A DNA stretch of 64,000 nucleotides from Echinarachnius parma (GCA_037951105.1 JBAMJV010007743.1:62001-126000), one strand, 5' to 3'. Counted from the stretch's first letter, positions 35,918 through 50,300 are shown. Notes: generated by a model not told the origin, from the letters alone. Numbers and translations are program-made.

Positions 35918-36053
35918 ACACTGCGGAAAACTGCTTGTCCACTATAAAGGCAAGTGTAATAAAATGTAAATCAATGAAGCCGCGAGCTATCGAATCTGGC
36001 AGATTCTTCTTAAGGCGTACAAATGACAGCTAACTGTACTCAACATAATATTG
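35918..36053. repeat. Second copy of the window-start segment
   Basis: Matches bases 1-150 closely (shared AAATCAATGAAGCCGCGAGC and neighbours). It lies downstream of the gene 2 stop. Confidence 0.6.
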
Positions 36054-37463
36054 TATACATAAACAGGGTGGGTGGAAGGTGCGACCAGCAACACGTTGTA
36101 AAATAAGAACATAAACAAAAAGATAAATACAACAAATATCTATCAACAATGAACTGAACAAAACAGTGGATAAGGAGGATCACATGGAAGTGATGCAACA
36201 GCCCTTGTGTTATGTATCGGACTATCGGTCATATCGACGGCAAGGGAGTTGGTCCTAATGCTACTGACATGACTGACGCGTTGAACATGTTGATGTAAAT
36301 GAGGTGGAGGTGATAGTTCTCACATATGGTAGTACTACGGTGTAAGTCTGAGTTGCCTCCATCCTTGCCTCTTAGAGAAGAAGTGAGTTCCCTCTGATAT
36401 TTTTGCCGCCCATCGGCATAAGCCTCCATCATCGAGTGCACCTCCTGAAACTGGGATATGGGACCACCATGCATACATGCTATCTAGGGATTTAGCTAAT
36501 GAATTCCCAGTAGACGGATAGTTGGTACATTAAGGTTTGTATTCAGGAGAGGTTCAGGTAAGAACAGGGGGTGTTTCACAAAGATCCTCAGTTGAACTTA
36601 ACTTCAAAATCAACAATGAAGGTATTTTAACTTTGTCATAATCTTACATCAGAAACATGTGACTTCCTTGAAAATAACAAATATCAATGATTTTAATCAA
36701 CATTTTATGCCTTTTAACTTGTTTTTATTACAAAATTGTTTAAAATCCGATTTCCATAGTTACTAAGTCCAACTTAGAATCGTTGTGAAACACCCCAGGC
36801 ATTCATTGGATCATTTAGTGGAAACATTTGAAGAATAATTAACATATACTACAATTCGTGTCAACATAAATGTAGAGACGCTTTAGCATTTATGTATTTT
36901 TGGCGTTACCGTTTATGGGTAAAAATGGGAGAAGAAACATTCAGTTCGTATCCAGAATATGTTGGCCAAAGCTGCGACTAACGTTGTAATCATCTGTAGC
37001 ACGTACGCTACAGAGGAGTTGAGGTTAAAGCCAAATAACAGTATTGGGAAACGCCCCACAAAAACAACCTCTTATACCACCTGCTATGTGAAAGAATATA
37101 TCATAACTTATCTTTTAATGTAAAGATTTGGACCAAAACTGCTTTGAAATTGATTATTTGAGCAATAAAATGTTCGAAAAAAAATAAATTACCATAGAGT
37201 GACACAATTCATCCACATGTACGCCACATGCACAATCTATGCAAGCGTACGTACGCACGGCATCCGGGATTGTCAACCACCTAGCTACCAACACCCTGCC
37301 GGGCCGAGACGGGGGAACGGGCAGTGACTTTATGCCCAATCTAACCAAACAAGTCCCTTTTCATACTATTTCAACAATATTGATCAATTAGTTTGGCCAA
37401 TATAGCTGCTTTTGGTAACTTTCCCAATACCGTTATTTGACTTTAAGGAACGAGTCTTCCTGC
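36054..37463. other. 3-prime flank of gene 2
   Basis: Probably 3-prime UTR and flank. A minus-strand open frame (36474-36229) begins MHGGPISQFQEVHSMMEAYA and has a plausible AG upstream, but it shows no family resemblance and no counterpart in gene 1, so it is not called as an exon. Confidence 0.35.
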
Positions 37464-37895
37464 CTAAGTTATCATTTCATATGGAGCTTCGGAATCATAG
37501 TAAATAGGGTTGTCGATTGAAACAAGATGGCCTTCGTCGTCGATTACTTTTTCCGGTTTCAAATTTGACTTCCAGCCTTGAGGAATGGGCTCTAGGTATA
37601 TTTCTGCTTCGTTTGTCGTGGCCAACCCTTCCGACACGATCTTGCCTGTGTCCTGTACGTCATCCTCATTTATTTGGTCAATGATCTTTTCTATTGAAGC
37701 CTTTCTTCGCATTCTAATTGCATGTGGGTCGGAAGTAGATTCATAATTGACGTAATCTGAACTTGTGAAGTTGGTTGTGTCTTGATATCTGTCGTCATCA
37801 GCAATATCATTCTGGATACTTTCTCTACATGGACCCATTCCTTCTCCGAATGCCGACGAGTGATCCGGTAGATACCCCGTTAATTCGGTAGAGTT
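37464..37895 (-). CDS. Gene 2 exon 7: cytoplasmic tail
   Basis: A 432-base terminal exon including TAG, acceptor ATTGCAG, phase 0, 143 residues. Tyrosine contexts are [34 protein letters not shown] and APYEMIT at the C-terminus. Alignment to gene 1 shows DDEGHLV where gene 1 has DDEGYLV, and [10 protein letters not shown] where gene 1 has TNEGSRNLE, so one tyrosine is lost and another gained. An RRKAS kinase site is also present. The tail is less than half the length of that of gene 1. Confidence 0.88.
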   Translation of the reverse strand, partial: NSTELTGYLPDHSSAFGEGMGPCRESIQNDIADDDRYQDTTNFTSSDYVNYESTSDPHAIRMRRKASIEKIIDQINEDDVQDTGKIVSEGLATTNEAEIYLEPIPQGWKSNLKPEKVIDDEGHLVSIDNPIYYDSEAPYEMIT

Positions 37896-40800
37896 CTGCA
37901 ATCAAAACCAAACAAAACATATTATTATGATACTTCTGGCAGTGGTACACTCGCTACCCAGGAGTTCATAGTTACGAAAAATCTTCAGCAATTACATCAT
38001 TAATGTCGAAAAGACAAAGTGGATGAGGTTTGCCATAGAATATAAAATTTATGAGGTTTCAGCCTATTTTTTGTTTTAATTTATAATGGAATATATGATG
38101 CAAAAATACTGCTGAAGACTGCTTAGCTGCCATAATAATGCCTGTGTAATATAATGATAGTCAATATAGGGCCTAAATTAGTGAATAGATTTGTGATAAA
38201 TATTACAATGGTATTGAATTCTGTGATTAAATCATAGAAAACATAATAATTATAGAATCGTAGTTAAAGTTTATCTATTCTCTTAGTTTCAATAATGGAC
38301 CATTTAATATAATGTGTGATAAATATTTCAATGATATTGATAAAAGCATGACAAATGTACAAACAAACCCACCTTGCGTGTAATTGTTCTGGAATGCCTC
38401 TGACACTCGAGATGCAGACATCGGATACAGATCAGTAGAAGAATGAAACTTGCCACAGAGGAAACTGTAATTATGATAAGCCGGTAGGGTATGCCTATTC
38501 CACCGTTAGGTTTAGCTGAAAACGACAAAGGATCCACATTAGTATGACAATCATAAATTAAGGTTTGATAGCATAAAACACAAGTGTAAACTAAGCAGTT
38601 TGCCAATTCTGCCCCTTCCTTACTGAGTGGAATTTAGATAATTATATTGAAGGTAATACAAACTAGACATTTCCATTGCCGAGCAATGCGAATGTATTCC
38701 CCAGCACTGGCAGTGATTTTTGCGTCATCCTTATGTTCGCAGGAGGGACAAAGATATCCCCCCTCCCTCAAACAAAAGGATGACGTAGAGATCGTCAACA
38801 GTGGCCCGGACTATTGGCAAGACTAGGAGCTGCATCACCAACAAATATGTGTGTAGCTTAGAGTATAATGCATCTTTATAGAAAATTCAAAAGAAATCTG
38901 TCAAGAAATGTGACCTGCAGAGCCTGCAGAGAGCACACAAGACAGCCATCAAAATATGACCTCTGACCCTATAACAGACGGAACACAGGTGGCAGCATTA
39001 CCAGACACTTACAATGTGTAGATTTTACTAAGACACACCTCCATACAAAATTTGAAAAAAAATCCATCAAGGATGGCAGTTAGACCGCACACTAGAATGC
39101 ACACAAGACATTTATCAAAGTATGATCTTTGACCCTATAAAAGACGGAACACTGGAGGCAGCATCACCAAAATAAATAGGCTCGTAGATAATACCAAGAT
39201 ACACCTTCATTTAAAATTTGAACAAAATCCCTTGAGAAATGTGGCCTATAGAGCATGCACACAAATATGGCCTTTTACCCTACAAAAGACGGAATACTGG
39301 GGGCAGCATCACCAGAAGTTGTTGGTGTGTAGATTATATCAAGATACACCTCCATTCAAAATTTGAAAGAAATCCGTCAAGGAATTTGGCAGTTAGACCA
39401 CACACTAGAGTGCACACAATACATCTATACAAATATGACCTTTGACCCTATAAAAGACGGAACATTGAAGGCAGCATCACCAAAATCTAAAGGTTTGTAG
39501 AGTATACCGAAATACACCTTCATTCAAAATTTGAACAAAATCCCTTGAGAAATGTGGCATATAGAGCGCACACAAACCATCCACAAAAAATGGCCTTTTA
39601 CCCTATAAAAGACGGAACACTGGGGGCAGCATCACCAAACATTGTTGGTGTCTAGATTATACCAAAATACACCTCCATACAAAATTTGAAAGAAATCCGT
39701 CAAGGAATGTGGCAGTTAGAGCGCACACAAGAATATGACGCGGCGGCGGCGGCAGCGGCGGCTGCGTTCCGCTGCTGAATCCAAAGTATCCCCCTGCAGC
39801 ATACTGCTGCTGGGGGATACAAATATAACCACATTTTGTATTGCCCTCATCTTCTAATTCGAATCCTTCCTTTCTCCCGATTAGAGGTGATCTATTGCAT
39901 GGTTACGCCACTCCAAGATACATGTATGTATATACGGTACATGTTAAATGTTAATGATGCAAGTCATATCGAGTTCATGCGTCACGACAATGACACCAGC
40001 CATAAATATACAATGGACGACAGTTTCCCAAAAGTGGGATAGGATAGAATGAATATGAAGGTGGTTTTTAGTTGAGTTCTGGTAAAGAGAGTGCAGTTTT
40101 GGTCAAACTAAATTTTAGTAACCAAAACCTGCACCATTACATTACAAACTAATAGTTATAACTCCACCATGCTTGAAATGAATAACAAAAATTACAAATG
40201 ACTAAGTAAAAAGCCTGTTATTATTAAAAAGGAGCTGTTAAAACTCAAGAGGGCGCTTTCTAAACACTCATCGGTTTAAGCCATTTTAAGTAAAATATTG
40301 TGCATGTGATGTTTTGTTGAAATAGTGATTAGATAGAGAGATAATGAACAACTATTCAAAAACCTCTTTTGTAATTTTTGAAAAGAGGAAGCATTTCTAA
40401 ATTTTGTTAACGGCTGGTTCAAAATTATCGAATAATTGTGGGGCCCCACATTTGTTACAAATAGTTATGTTTTTAGATGTTTCAGCCATTTCTGGACCGA
40501 TTTTGATCAAATAAAGTTTATTCTGTCATTAAAATTGTATGCTCTTTCTAATTTGACACTCGGTTTTTCATTATCTTCCAAACACATATTTTGTGTAGCG
40601 CCTATACACAAACTCATCTATCCCTTTAAACTGTATATAATTGATTGCAATTGCTTACCTGCAGTAAAGCTGATCAAGAACCCGGATGCAGTGCCTTGGC
40701 CATCGCTCGCGAAGATCACCGTGAGAAATGAGCCGTTTGATGTGAAATCCCAAGATGCCAGCCCGTTGTCATGGTTACCACTCAGATGCTTCCATCGCGG

Positions 40801-43800
40801 GGAATTGACTGAGAAGCTATCAACATCTTCTCCAATATGGAGAACATCCGTTCCAAACTCCGTATCGAATCGGACGAACTTTATCCGGATGACAAACCCG
40901 ATGTCAGGCGCGCAAATTTGCCAAATGTTGTAGGCATTGTTTGGATAGCTGTTCGGAAAGTGAGGTGATGAAATGAACTCGTGTTGCCCGATAGTTAGCA
41001 CTTCTTCTGTATCAAGCAAGGAAATAATTTGTATACATCTTTGTTAGGATAGTCCGCCTTCAAAGCATTATAATTTTATGCTGAAATTAAAATCCAAAAA
41101 CATAACGTAACCACTTTATTTGCAGCTGTGTTTCAGATGAATAATATTTTTTGTTTGTTTCATTTTTCACAAAATAATTCACTAAATGTATATAAGTCTC
41201 CGTGTAAGAGATTCTTCATGGACAGGATAGGAACAGGACCACCACACAACAAAACAAACACAGGCAGTTATGTTTTAATGCCGTTATTTGCAAACTTTTG
41301 TTTTTGCAAAAAATTATTATAATGATGAGTTTTCATTGTGGAACCAACTACTGAAACTTTTATCTTTCATTTATCAGAAAATTATTTTGAGGTGTTGGAT
41401 TCCTCTTAAACTAACTACTTTTGTTACAGGAAAGTTTTCGGAGGCGTGGCCAAATGATGTCATTGAAGGAAAAAAAATAATAATGATTTTTTTTTATTAA
41501 ATGCAATTTCTTTATATGGCAACCTGTACTTCCATATGATCGGGCCCGGTCATTGTGGCATAGTGCCCCCGATAATTTGATACAAATATAATAATTTTCA
41601 GGGAATGGAAACTCAATTCGAAATGAGAAAATACAAGGAGTGTGCGCCCCCCCCCCCCCCCCCCAAATAGCAACTCACCAAGCCTCACAGGAACCCGCAA
41701 TCAAGACTTCCGAAAAATAAATATAATATTTTGGTAGTAGGGTTACTCTACTACCTGCATAAGGCACTGATGTTACAACCATCCGAATGCGCAGAAGCCT
41801 GTCCTTATGTAGGAAGTGAATCCTGATCCAAGCAGCATTGCTAACAGTGGTGACATCACTGGGAAGGGTGCTGCCAGTAAATCTCGCCAGTCTGGTATCA
41901 TCGTTGATGTCGTATCCATCGCCGATCTCCATAATCTCGCTGTCGTCTTTGAAACAAAGGTGTTCGAAGGTGATGCTGATTCTGTGATCGAACGACGTGT
42001 TGAAGGTCATCGAAGTCCATTCCGTGTTTGATGGGCCAATGTATATTGCTGAATAGATGGCGTCTTCACTATCGGTAGAAATAATGAGGCTCGACTTCTC
42101 AGGAACGGAGAAATATTCTACCAAAACAAACATTCAATAATAAATGTTCCCAGAAGGGTTGAATCTAGAAATTGGTAAACGGTAAAATGGGCGGGCTTGG
42201 GTATCCATCTCGTGTTGGGTATGCTTCGACTATGGCAATTATCCCAACAAGATGCTGAGGTCACTCAGACAGCATTTACAAGGACTAGCTACCATCTAGA
42301 ACAGAACATGTAGAACAAATTAGCACCAGGATATCTAACACCAATAATTTGTCTGAGTGGTATCGTTTAAGAAGGGTGTTTTCTTGAGAGGGAAGTTTCC
42401 CGGTCGAGGGAAAATGTGTACCTAATAATAATTTAGCAATCCAGTTAAAATGTGTCTGGGCCACGGTTGTTTTTGGTGAATATGTGGGTGAGTGTGTGTG
42501 TGTGTGTGTGTGTGTCAGTGCTGTAGTCGAGTCCAACCTGTCCGAGTCCGAGTCCGAGTCCGAGTCCCTGGAGTCCGAGTCCGAGTCCGAGTCCGAGTCC
42601 GAGTCCGAGTCCGAGTCCCGGACCTCGAGTCCCGAGTCCCGGACATCCGAGTCCGAGTCCGAGTCCGAGTCCCAAGGGGAAAATCTTAATTTGCAATTCT
42701 TTTTATAACATATTAGTTTCATTATGATAAATGCCTTACAGTGAACTCTTTATAACATAAATAGTTGTCTGGTTCATTGTAAACTTCCATTTGTCAGAGA
42801 ATTTATATATTTTAACTCTTCTTACTACAACAGTTATCTTCATAATAGACACCATCAAAGAAATGACAAAGGGTTATCTGCAGAAATGATTTTGGGCAAT
42901 GTCAAAGGTTATTATTACAGAGTATGAGACAAATTCAATTAAACAAAATTTAATGAAAAAAGTTCATAAAAAGTGTGACAGACGCCGGACAAGAATTTAG
43001 TTTTTTTTTTTTCACCCTAAATTTCCCCAAAATACAGTGGATAAGGAACTGCTGCATATCTTTTCCTATTAAGGTAATTCACTGTCAAATGGATTAATGG
43101 GATATAACTTTATGTGCAAACAGTCAAGTTGCTGAAAAATAATCATTGTTAAAGTTAAGCATAAATTTCAGCAATTTTCTTATCCTTTTAAGATCACAAT
43201 TTTCAGCATAAAATATAAAATATCTGAAAATTCACGTTTTGTGCCATAAACTGTCAGTTATGAACTACTGGACCCATGAGGCTAAAAGCCTAAAATGATT
43301 TTAAAATTTGGCCCATTGTAGACATTTTCATGGAATTACCACAAGTTATTACAATCAGAGTATGTCAGTACTGGAGTATATATGTATATATTATACTGAT
43401 AAAGAGAAAGGGATGCTACTTCACATTTATTTTAACAAAATGAATAACAAATATTTTTGTGTATAATTGTAATGGTCGTGTGCGTTCTGCAAAATTTACA
43501 TTTTGCTTGATGTTTTTTCTTTGTTGAACGATCAACAAACTCTCTCTGTTCCATATACCCAAACAGTATGACACGAGAAACTGAAGACATGATTGTTGAA
43601 TGACTGGTTGATTGAAGATGCAATGCAAACATCAGTCAGTATGTCGATTGTTTTTTTGTTTTTTTTCGTTATTCGTCATACGCGCGCTGCCGCTGGTATA
43701 GCTAGCGTGCGCGGTAGCCTAGCGCCTAACCGAGGATACCGTACTACAGTACTGTACTTGCACACGTACACACGTACCGTGGTACACACATGCTTTACTG

Positions 43801-44228
43801 TATTGCTTAGTCGCTTCAGCTCAGGCTTTCGTAAATTAATTCACGTTCTGGCCGTTATACTTGACCGTGTCTTGCGTGTTCCTAAACATAAAACGACTAA
43901 TCTCAACGTCTAGTTAGGCATATAATAGCTTGTTGAGGCGATGTTACGATCATTTTCCAGAATGCCACTCAAGTGAGCAAGGTGCGCTAGAACAACAGGT
44001 TTGTATTTGCTTGCGCTGGGTAATTTTATGAACTATAAATAAACGTGGGAAAACGGAAAAAATGCCGGTCTCGTTGCCGGTCTCGGCCCGATTTTCGCCC
44101 GAGTCACGAGTCACCATTGGTCGAGTCCGAGTCCGAGACCGAGTCTTTTAGGCTCGAGTCCGAGTCCGAGTCCGAGTCCCGAGAAATACGGACTCGAGTC
44201 CGAGTCCGGGCTCGAGTCCTACAGCACT

Positions 44229-44318
<90 letters not shown>

Positions 44319-47300
44319 ATTTTAATACTATTATGAATGAGAATTTAGACTATGTAGGGACAAGAACAGGTTTTAAAAATAATAAATTTAATAGTCTTTT
44401 AATTAATGTTTTGAGTAAATATGATTTAGTAGATATTTGGAGGAAGAGAAACCATCAAGAGAGACAATATACATTTAGACAAAGATCACCAGTGGTTCAA
44501 AGTAGATTAGATTATTGGTTTGTCTCATCTAAATTGGGAAATCTTGTAAAAGTGTGTGGTATTTTAGTGTCGATCACTCCAGATCATTCGGCGATTATAT
44601 TACAATTTAGTAATTTGATAGATAATTATACTTATGGGAAGGCTTATTGGAAGCTTAACAATAGTCTTTGTGCGGACAAACATTTTGTGGAAGGAATAAA
44701 TAAAACAATTATTAAATTACAGGAAATTTGGCGGCCTCAAATTTTGGATAAGGTGGCTGCCGCCTTTTGGGATTATATGAAAATGAAGATTAGAGAATAT
44801 ATTATAAGTTTTTTCGCGGGAAAAGGCAAAGAGGAGAATAAATCAGATTGAAAGTTTAGAGAAAGGAATTAGAGAGTTAGAAAAACAGTTAGTGAACACA
44901 CCTTTGAAAATTATTAGCGATGAGATTCAATTAAAGAAAATGGAATTAGGAAATTGGTATGATGTTTCTCGTCAAGGATTAAAGGTGCGTTCTCGGGCTA
45001 TATGGTATGAGGATGATGAAAAGAATATGCAATACTTTAAGCAGCATTTGGAGTCAAATAAAAGGAAAAGTGTGATTAAAGAAAGTTATAATGGAGAGGG
45101 GGAGATAGTTAAAGATAAAAGGGAAATATTAAAGATAATTATAAATTATTATGACACATTGTTCGTGTTAAAGGAAAATGAAAATGGGAATTTTATAGAT
45201 TTGTTAAATGATGTTCCAAAATTATGTAAAGAAAATCAAGAATTTTGTGAAGGTAAATTAAATAAAGAAGAGTGTTTTGAAGTAATAAAGGTGATGAAAT
45301 TTAATAAGTCCCCAGGTAATGATTGATTAAGCGTAGAATGTTATTACACCTTTTGGCCTGTTTGGGGGGGAATGGTTGTAGAAGCATTGAATGAAGCATT
45401 CGATAGAGGGAAATTGTCGAATTCCCAAAGGCAAGGGGTTATTACACTGATTGAAAAGGAGGGGAAAGATGCATTGTATATGAACAATTATAGACCAATA
45501 ACACTCTTAAATGTGGATTATAAGATTTTATCAAAAGTTTTGGCAAAAAGAATAAAGGAAGTTATAGAAGAAATAATCCATCATAATCAGGCTGGGTACG
45601 TTAAAATAGAAACATTGGGGAGGCAGTGCGGCTAATAGACGACATGTTTTTTTTATTCTATGAATAAATCGATTGTATTTTTGATTGCTGTGGATTTTGA
45701 GAAGGCCTTTGATAGCGTTTCGCATAGGTTTTTATATAAAGTATCAGAAGAATTTGGTTTTGGGGCGGAATTTTGTAGATGGGTGAAAGTGTTATATAAT
45801 GATGGTTGTAGTTATGAATGGAGGTCAGTCAACTGGATAATTGTCTGGAGGGGTCAGACAGGGAGATCCTCTTTCTCCATATTTATTTGTTTTAGTAATT
45901 GAAACTTTGGCTAGAGTCATAAGGAGGGATGGGGAAATAAATGGGAGAATAGGGGACAGGGAATTTAAGCAAATTATGTATGCTGATGATATAATTATTT
46001 TTGTGAAAGATGCTAATTCTATAGGAAAGTTGAAAATGATTTTGAATTTTTTTGAAAAGGTTAGTGGTTTAAAAGTGAATGAAGAAAAAAACAAATTATA
46101 CTTGGTTAGGTAATAAGAGGGAGAATCCTGGTCCACTTTTGTTTGGACATTTTGTGGAGTTAATTTTTCAAGAAATATAAAAGTAAAGGATAATTTGAAT
46201 TATAAAGAAATATTGAGTAGAGTAAAACGTTTAGTTGGCTGGTAGAAACAGCTAGATCTCACTATTTGGGGGAGAATTAAGTTGTTAAAAACACATGTTC
46301 TTTCAAAACTGAATTACATCTCCTCCTTAATATTAGTCCCACGTGATATTTTTAAGGAGGTTGAAAGTTTATCTTTTTAATTTTTGTGGGGAGGGATGTA
46401 CCAAGATTATACATTTGGGGGATTGAGGATGAATAATTTTGAGATATTTGTAAAAAGTCAACGTGTAATGTGGTTGAAGCGGTTACTTAATGGGGAAGAG
46501 TTATCTGATTGGAATGCATCATTTAATTTTTGTTGTTTAAAAATGGGAGGACGGTTTAAAAAAAATGTAATTATGATACTGGTAAAATGGATTTTAAGAA
46601 TATACCGCCATTTTATGTTGAAATTTTAAAAGTTTGGCAAGAAATGAAGAAATGTAGATTTTATGAAGAAAAATGTAATCCTTTTATATACAATGATATG
46701 GATATATGTATAAGAAATAAAATGATTTATGATGAAGAACTTTTTAAAAAGGGAATATGTATGGTAAGTGATATTATGGAGAATGGGAATATGAAACCTA
46801 ATGGTTATTTTTGGAATATGGGAATGAAAGGAAATGGTTTGTTAAAAATATATGACATATGTTTAGTAATGCCAGATAGATATAAAGAGGGAAACTTTAT
46901 TAATATAGAAATGTTTAAATATGATATTGCTTTAAAATTGTTAGAGAATGTTGAATCTTTGTTTGATTTGAAATCAAGGAAAGTTTATGAGTATTTTGTT
47001 AAGCAACTGCAGAATGATTATGTTTTACAGGTAAGGGACAGGCATACTCATTTTAATTTTATTGCTATGGAATTGATTGATATATTTTTGAGAGTTAAAA
47101 GCTCCATCCTTTGTGGTAAATTGCGGGAATTCCAATTTAAATTAATACATGGGGCGGTGTATAAAAGTGAGAATCTATTTAAGTTTGGTTTGATAATTTA
47201 TGCTCTTTTTGTAAGCAGCAGGTTGGGACATATGAACGCTTATTTTTAAATTGTCAAATAGTTCATAAGTATTGGGAAGAAGTAGTTGGGCACTTACATT

Positions 47301-50300
47301 TTCTGGAAATTTATTTGAGGTCATGGGTTGAGATATTTCTCGGGCTGTCAGGGAAATCCTCAAGGATAAATGTGTGCAATTCTATATATTTTTTTTATTG
47401 AAACGTATTATTTTCTCTGCAAGGTCACAAGGAATAATTCCATCTTTAGAATGTAAGGTAAAATTGATTGTTGATTATGATTATAGAGAAAAGGAAAAGA
47501 AAATAGCTATTAAGAGAGGCAAATTAGGTGTCCATTTGCAGAAGTGGGACGAGTTAAATAATTGTTTGCCTTGAATGTAGCATTTAAAAAAAATAATCTT
47601 GCTAAGGTTTTCCCTCTCGTATGTATTTTTTATAATCATTGTATTCTGTCAATTTCTTTTTTTCCTCCTTGTATTTACACCCATATTTCTTGTTTTTGTT
47701 TTTGTTTTTTGTAGTTTTCTCACCAAGAATTTCCAGGGAAGGACAGAAACGTAAATTTTCTTCCTCTTCTCAACTTCCCTATATTAGTTTTGTTTGATTT
47801 CAGCACGTAGTGTTCACTTAAGCATAATAGCCCGGTCACATATCAACAGATTGCGTAAACGGATGTCAAACGGAGAGCTAAATTTTCCATCCGTTCCTCT
47901 CCGTTCTTATGCGTTTCTTGTCCGGTGATGTACGTTGTTCTATGTTATAGCCCAGTCACATATCAACGGATTGCGTAAACGGACGTCAAACGGAGAGCTA
48001 AATTTTCCATCCGTTCGTCTCCGTTCGTATGCGTTTCTTGTCCGTTCGTTGTCCGGTGATGTACGTTGTTCTATGTTTTGTACATAATGGCCCGGTTACA
48101 TCTGACCGGATTGCGAAAACGTATGCCAAACGAACAGCAAACTTGTCAATCCGTTCGTCTCCGTTTGTCTCCGTTCGTATACGTTTGTTGTCCTTTTCTT
48201 GTTCGGCGAACACGTCCCTTGTACGGCGATGTCTGTTCTATCCGGTTGAAAATTTTGTGCATGCACACAACTTGTAACGGACACCACCGAATGCAGTCGT
48301 CCGTTGGTTGTACGTTTGTTGTGCGCTGTGCATCCGTTTTGATCGGAATCCGTTAGTTGTCCGGTCGTGACACAGGTCCACAGGACATCAACGGATACGA
48401 ACTGACAAGTACAGGACGAGAAACGTACGAGTTCCGAACAAAACGGATGCACAGCGCACAACAAACGTACAACCAACAGACGACTGTATTCGGTGGTGTC
48501 CGTTTCAAGTTTTGTGCATGCACAACACTTTCAACCGGATAGAACAGACATTGCCGTACAAGGAACGTATTCGCCGAACAAGAAAAGAAACAAACGTATA
48601 CGAACGGAGACAAACGGAGACGAACGGATTGACAATTTACTTGTTCGTTTGGCATACGTTTTCGCAATCCGGTCAGATGTGACCGGGCTAATAAATACGT
48701 TCGAAGAACGTTTCTTATGCGTTCCACTTTCGTTTTGACCGGTTCTTGTAAGTTACTCGTACGGTGTTTTCCGTTAGGACCGTTACTCATACGGTGATGT
48801 CCGTTCTATACTCGGTAGCTGTCCTGTACTGGTCTGGTAATCGTGCGTTTTTGTACGTTAAATCCGTTTCATATCCGTTCTTCGAGCAACAACGGAGACG
48901 GCGTTCGTCACCGAATGATTTTATTTCGCATATTTTCTATACGTTTGGCATACGTTTACGCAATCCGGTCAGATGTGACCGGGCCTTAAAGCAATGAAGA
49001 CGACTTTCATCACCGGATAATTTCATTTCGCAAATTTTCTATTCGTTGGGCATTCGTTTCCGCTATCCGTTGATATCTGACCGGGCCATTATGTACACGA
49101 AGCAATTTTCATCACCGGATAATTTCATTTCGCAAATGTTCTATTCGTTGGGCATTCGTTTCCGCTATCCGTTGATATCTGACCGGGCCATAACCAGGAG
49201 ATGGACTGTATTCAAACGAAATAAATGGCGAACAGGTGCAGATACTGTATGGTGCAAGCGCGGTGATAAGTTCTGGAGGCGGAGTGCGTTGAGGGGGTGG
49301 GGGTGGGGGGGGGGGGGGCGAGCATTGTTCACAAACAGTGCTCGCCCCCCCCCCCCCCAAATGCATTGGGGTGCTGCCTGGTGTGGTGCGTTGCGTGCGT
49401 CAGAGCAAATCACCATCTGTGTGTGTGTGTGTTGGTGTGTGTATATGTGTTTGTTTGTTGTTGTTGTTGTTTTTTTTTTTTGGGGGGGGGGGAGGGAGTA
49501 GGCCGGTAGGGTTGGTAGGGGCAGGGGCGTATTAAGTTAATTGTAAAATCTTTCCTTTTCCTCCACCTTTCAGAATTGGTAAATGAGACTTGTAAATTTG
49601 ATTGTTTTTATTGTGTTTGGTTAAGATTTATGACATTTATGATATTTGTATTGTGAGTGGTTAAGATTGATGACATTTATAATATTTATATATGAAATTT
49701 AATTACTCATTTTGAAAATTTATGAATGTCTTTTTTTTAAAATCTGCATTGATACAGTGTAGACGTCTTGTTAAGGAAGAGGACAAAAGGGGGAAAAAAA
49801 AAATCAGTGCTTGGGCGGGGATGGGGTCTCTCTTAGGTTAAAGGGGGTGTGGGTAGGGGGGGGGGGGGGGTAAACGAGACGTGAGGAAGTAGCATGTCTT
49901 ATTTATTTTTGTTATAGCCTCCATAATGTTTATTTCATGGTTATGTGAATTGAATATCACTTGATTTGTATTTGTATTTTTCTTCTCAATGTAAGAATCC
50001 TTTCTACTTTATCTTTCATTATACTGTAATTGTTGTATTCCTTAACATTGGACATGTTTTATTCAATTGTAAAAGTCATATGCTTATAATTTGGAGGAAT
50101 ACAAATCACTTTAAAAAAGAAAAAGAAAAAAAGTGTGGGTATGTGTGGAGGGGCTATGTATGTATGGATAGATAGATAAACGGTTTTATTCATATAACTG
50201 TACATCGTAGCCCGAAAGCTAAATTGTATGCAATTTTACAGTCAAATAAATCATATAAAGCATAAGATACCATTACAAAACACAATTATATAATAATAAT

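Noticed and set aside
36229-36474. Possible extra gene 2 tail exon on the minus strand
   Set aside because: The gene 2 tail already ends in a clean stop in its own exon, no donor links it, and gene 1 has no counterpart.
42285-42722. Asp/Ser-repeat frame
   Set aside because: Produced by the GAGTCC hexamer array at the hAT-like element end.
43593-43913. 106-aa plus-strand frame inside the hAT-like element
   Set aside because: No transposase motifs or recognisable domain; probably chance.
48096-48790. Frames of 126-145 aa on both strands
   Set aside because: They lie in the inverted arms of the palindrome and mirror each other; no protein family resemblance.
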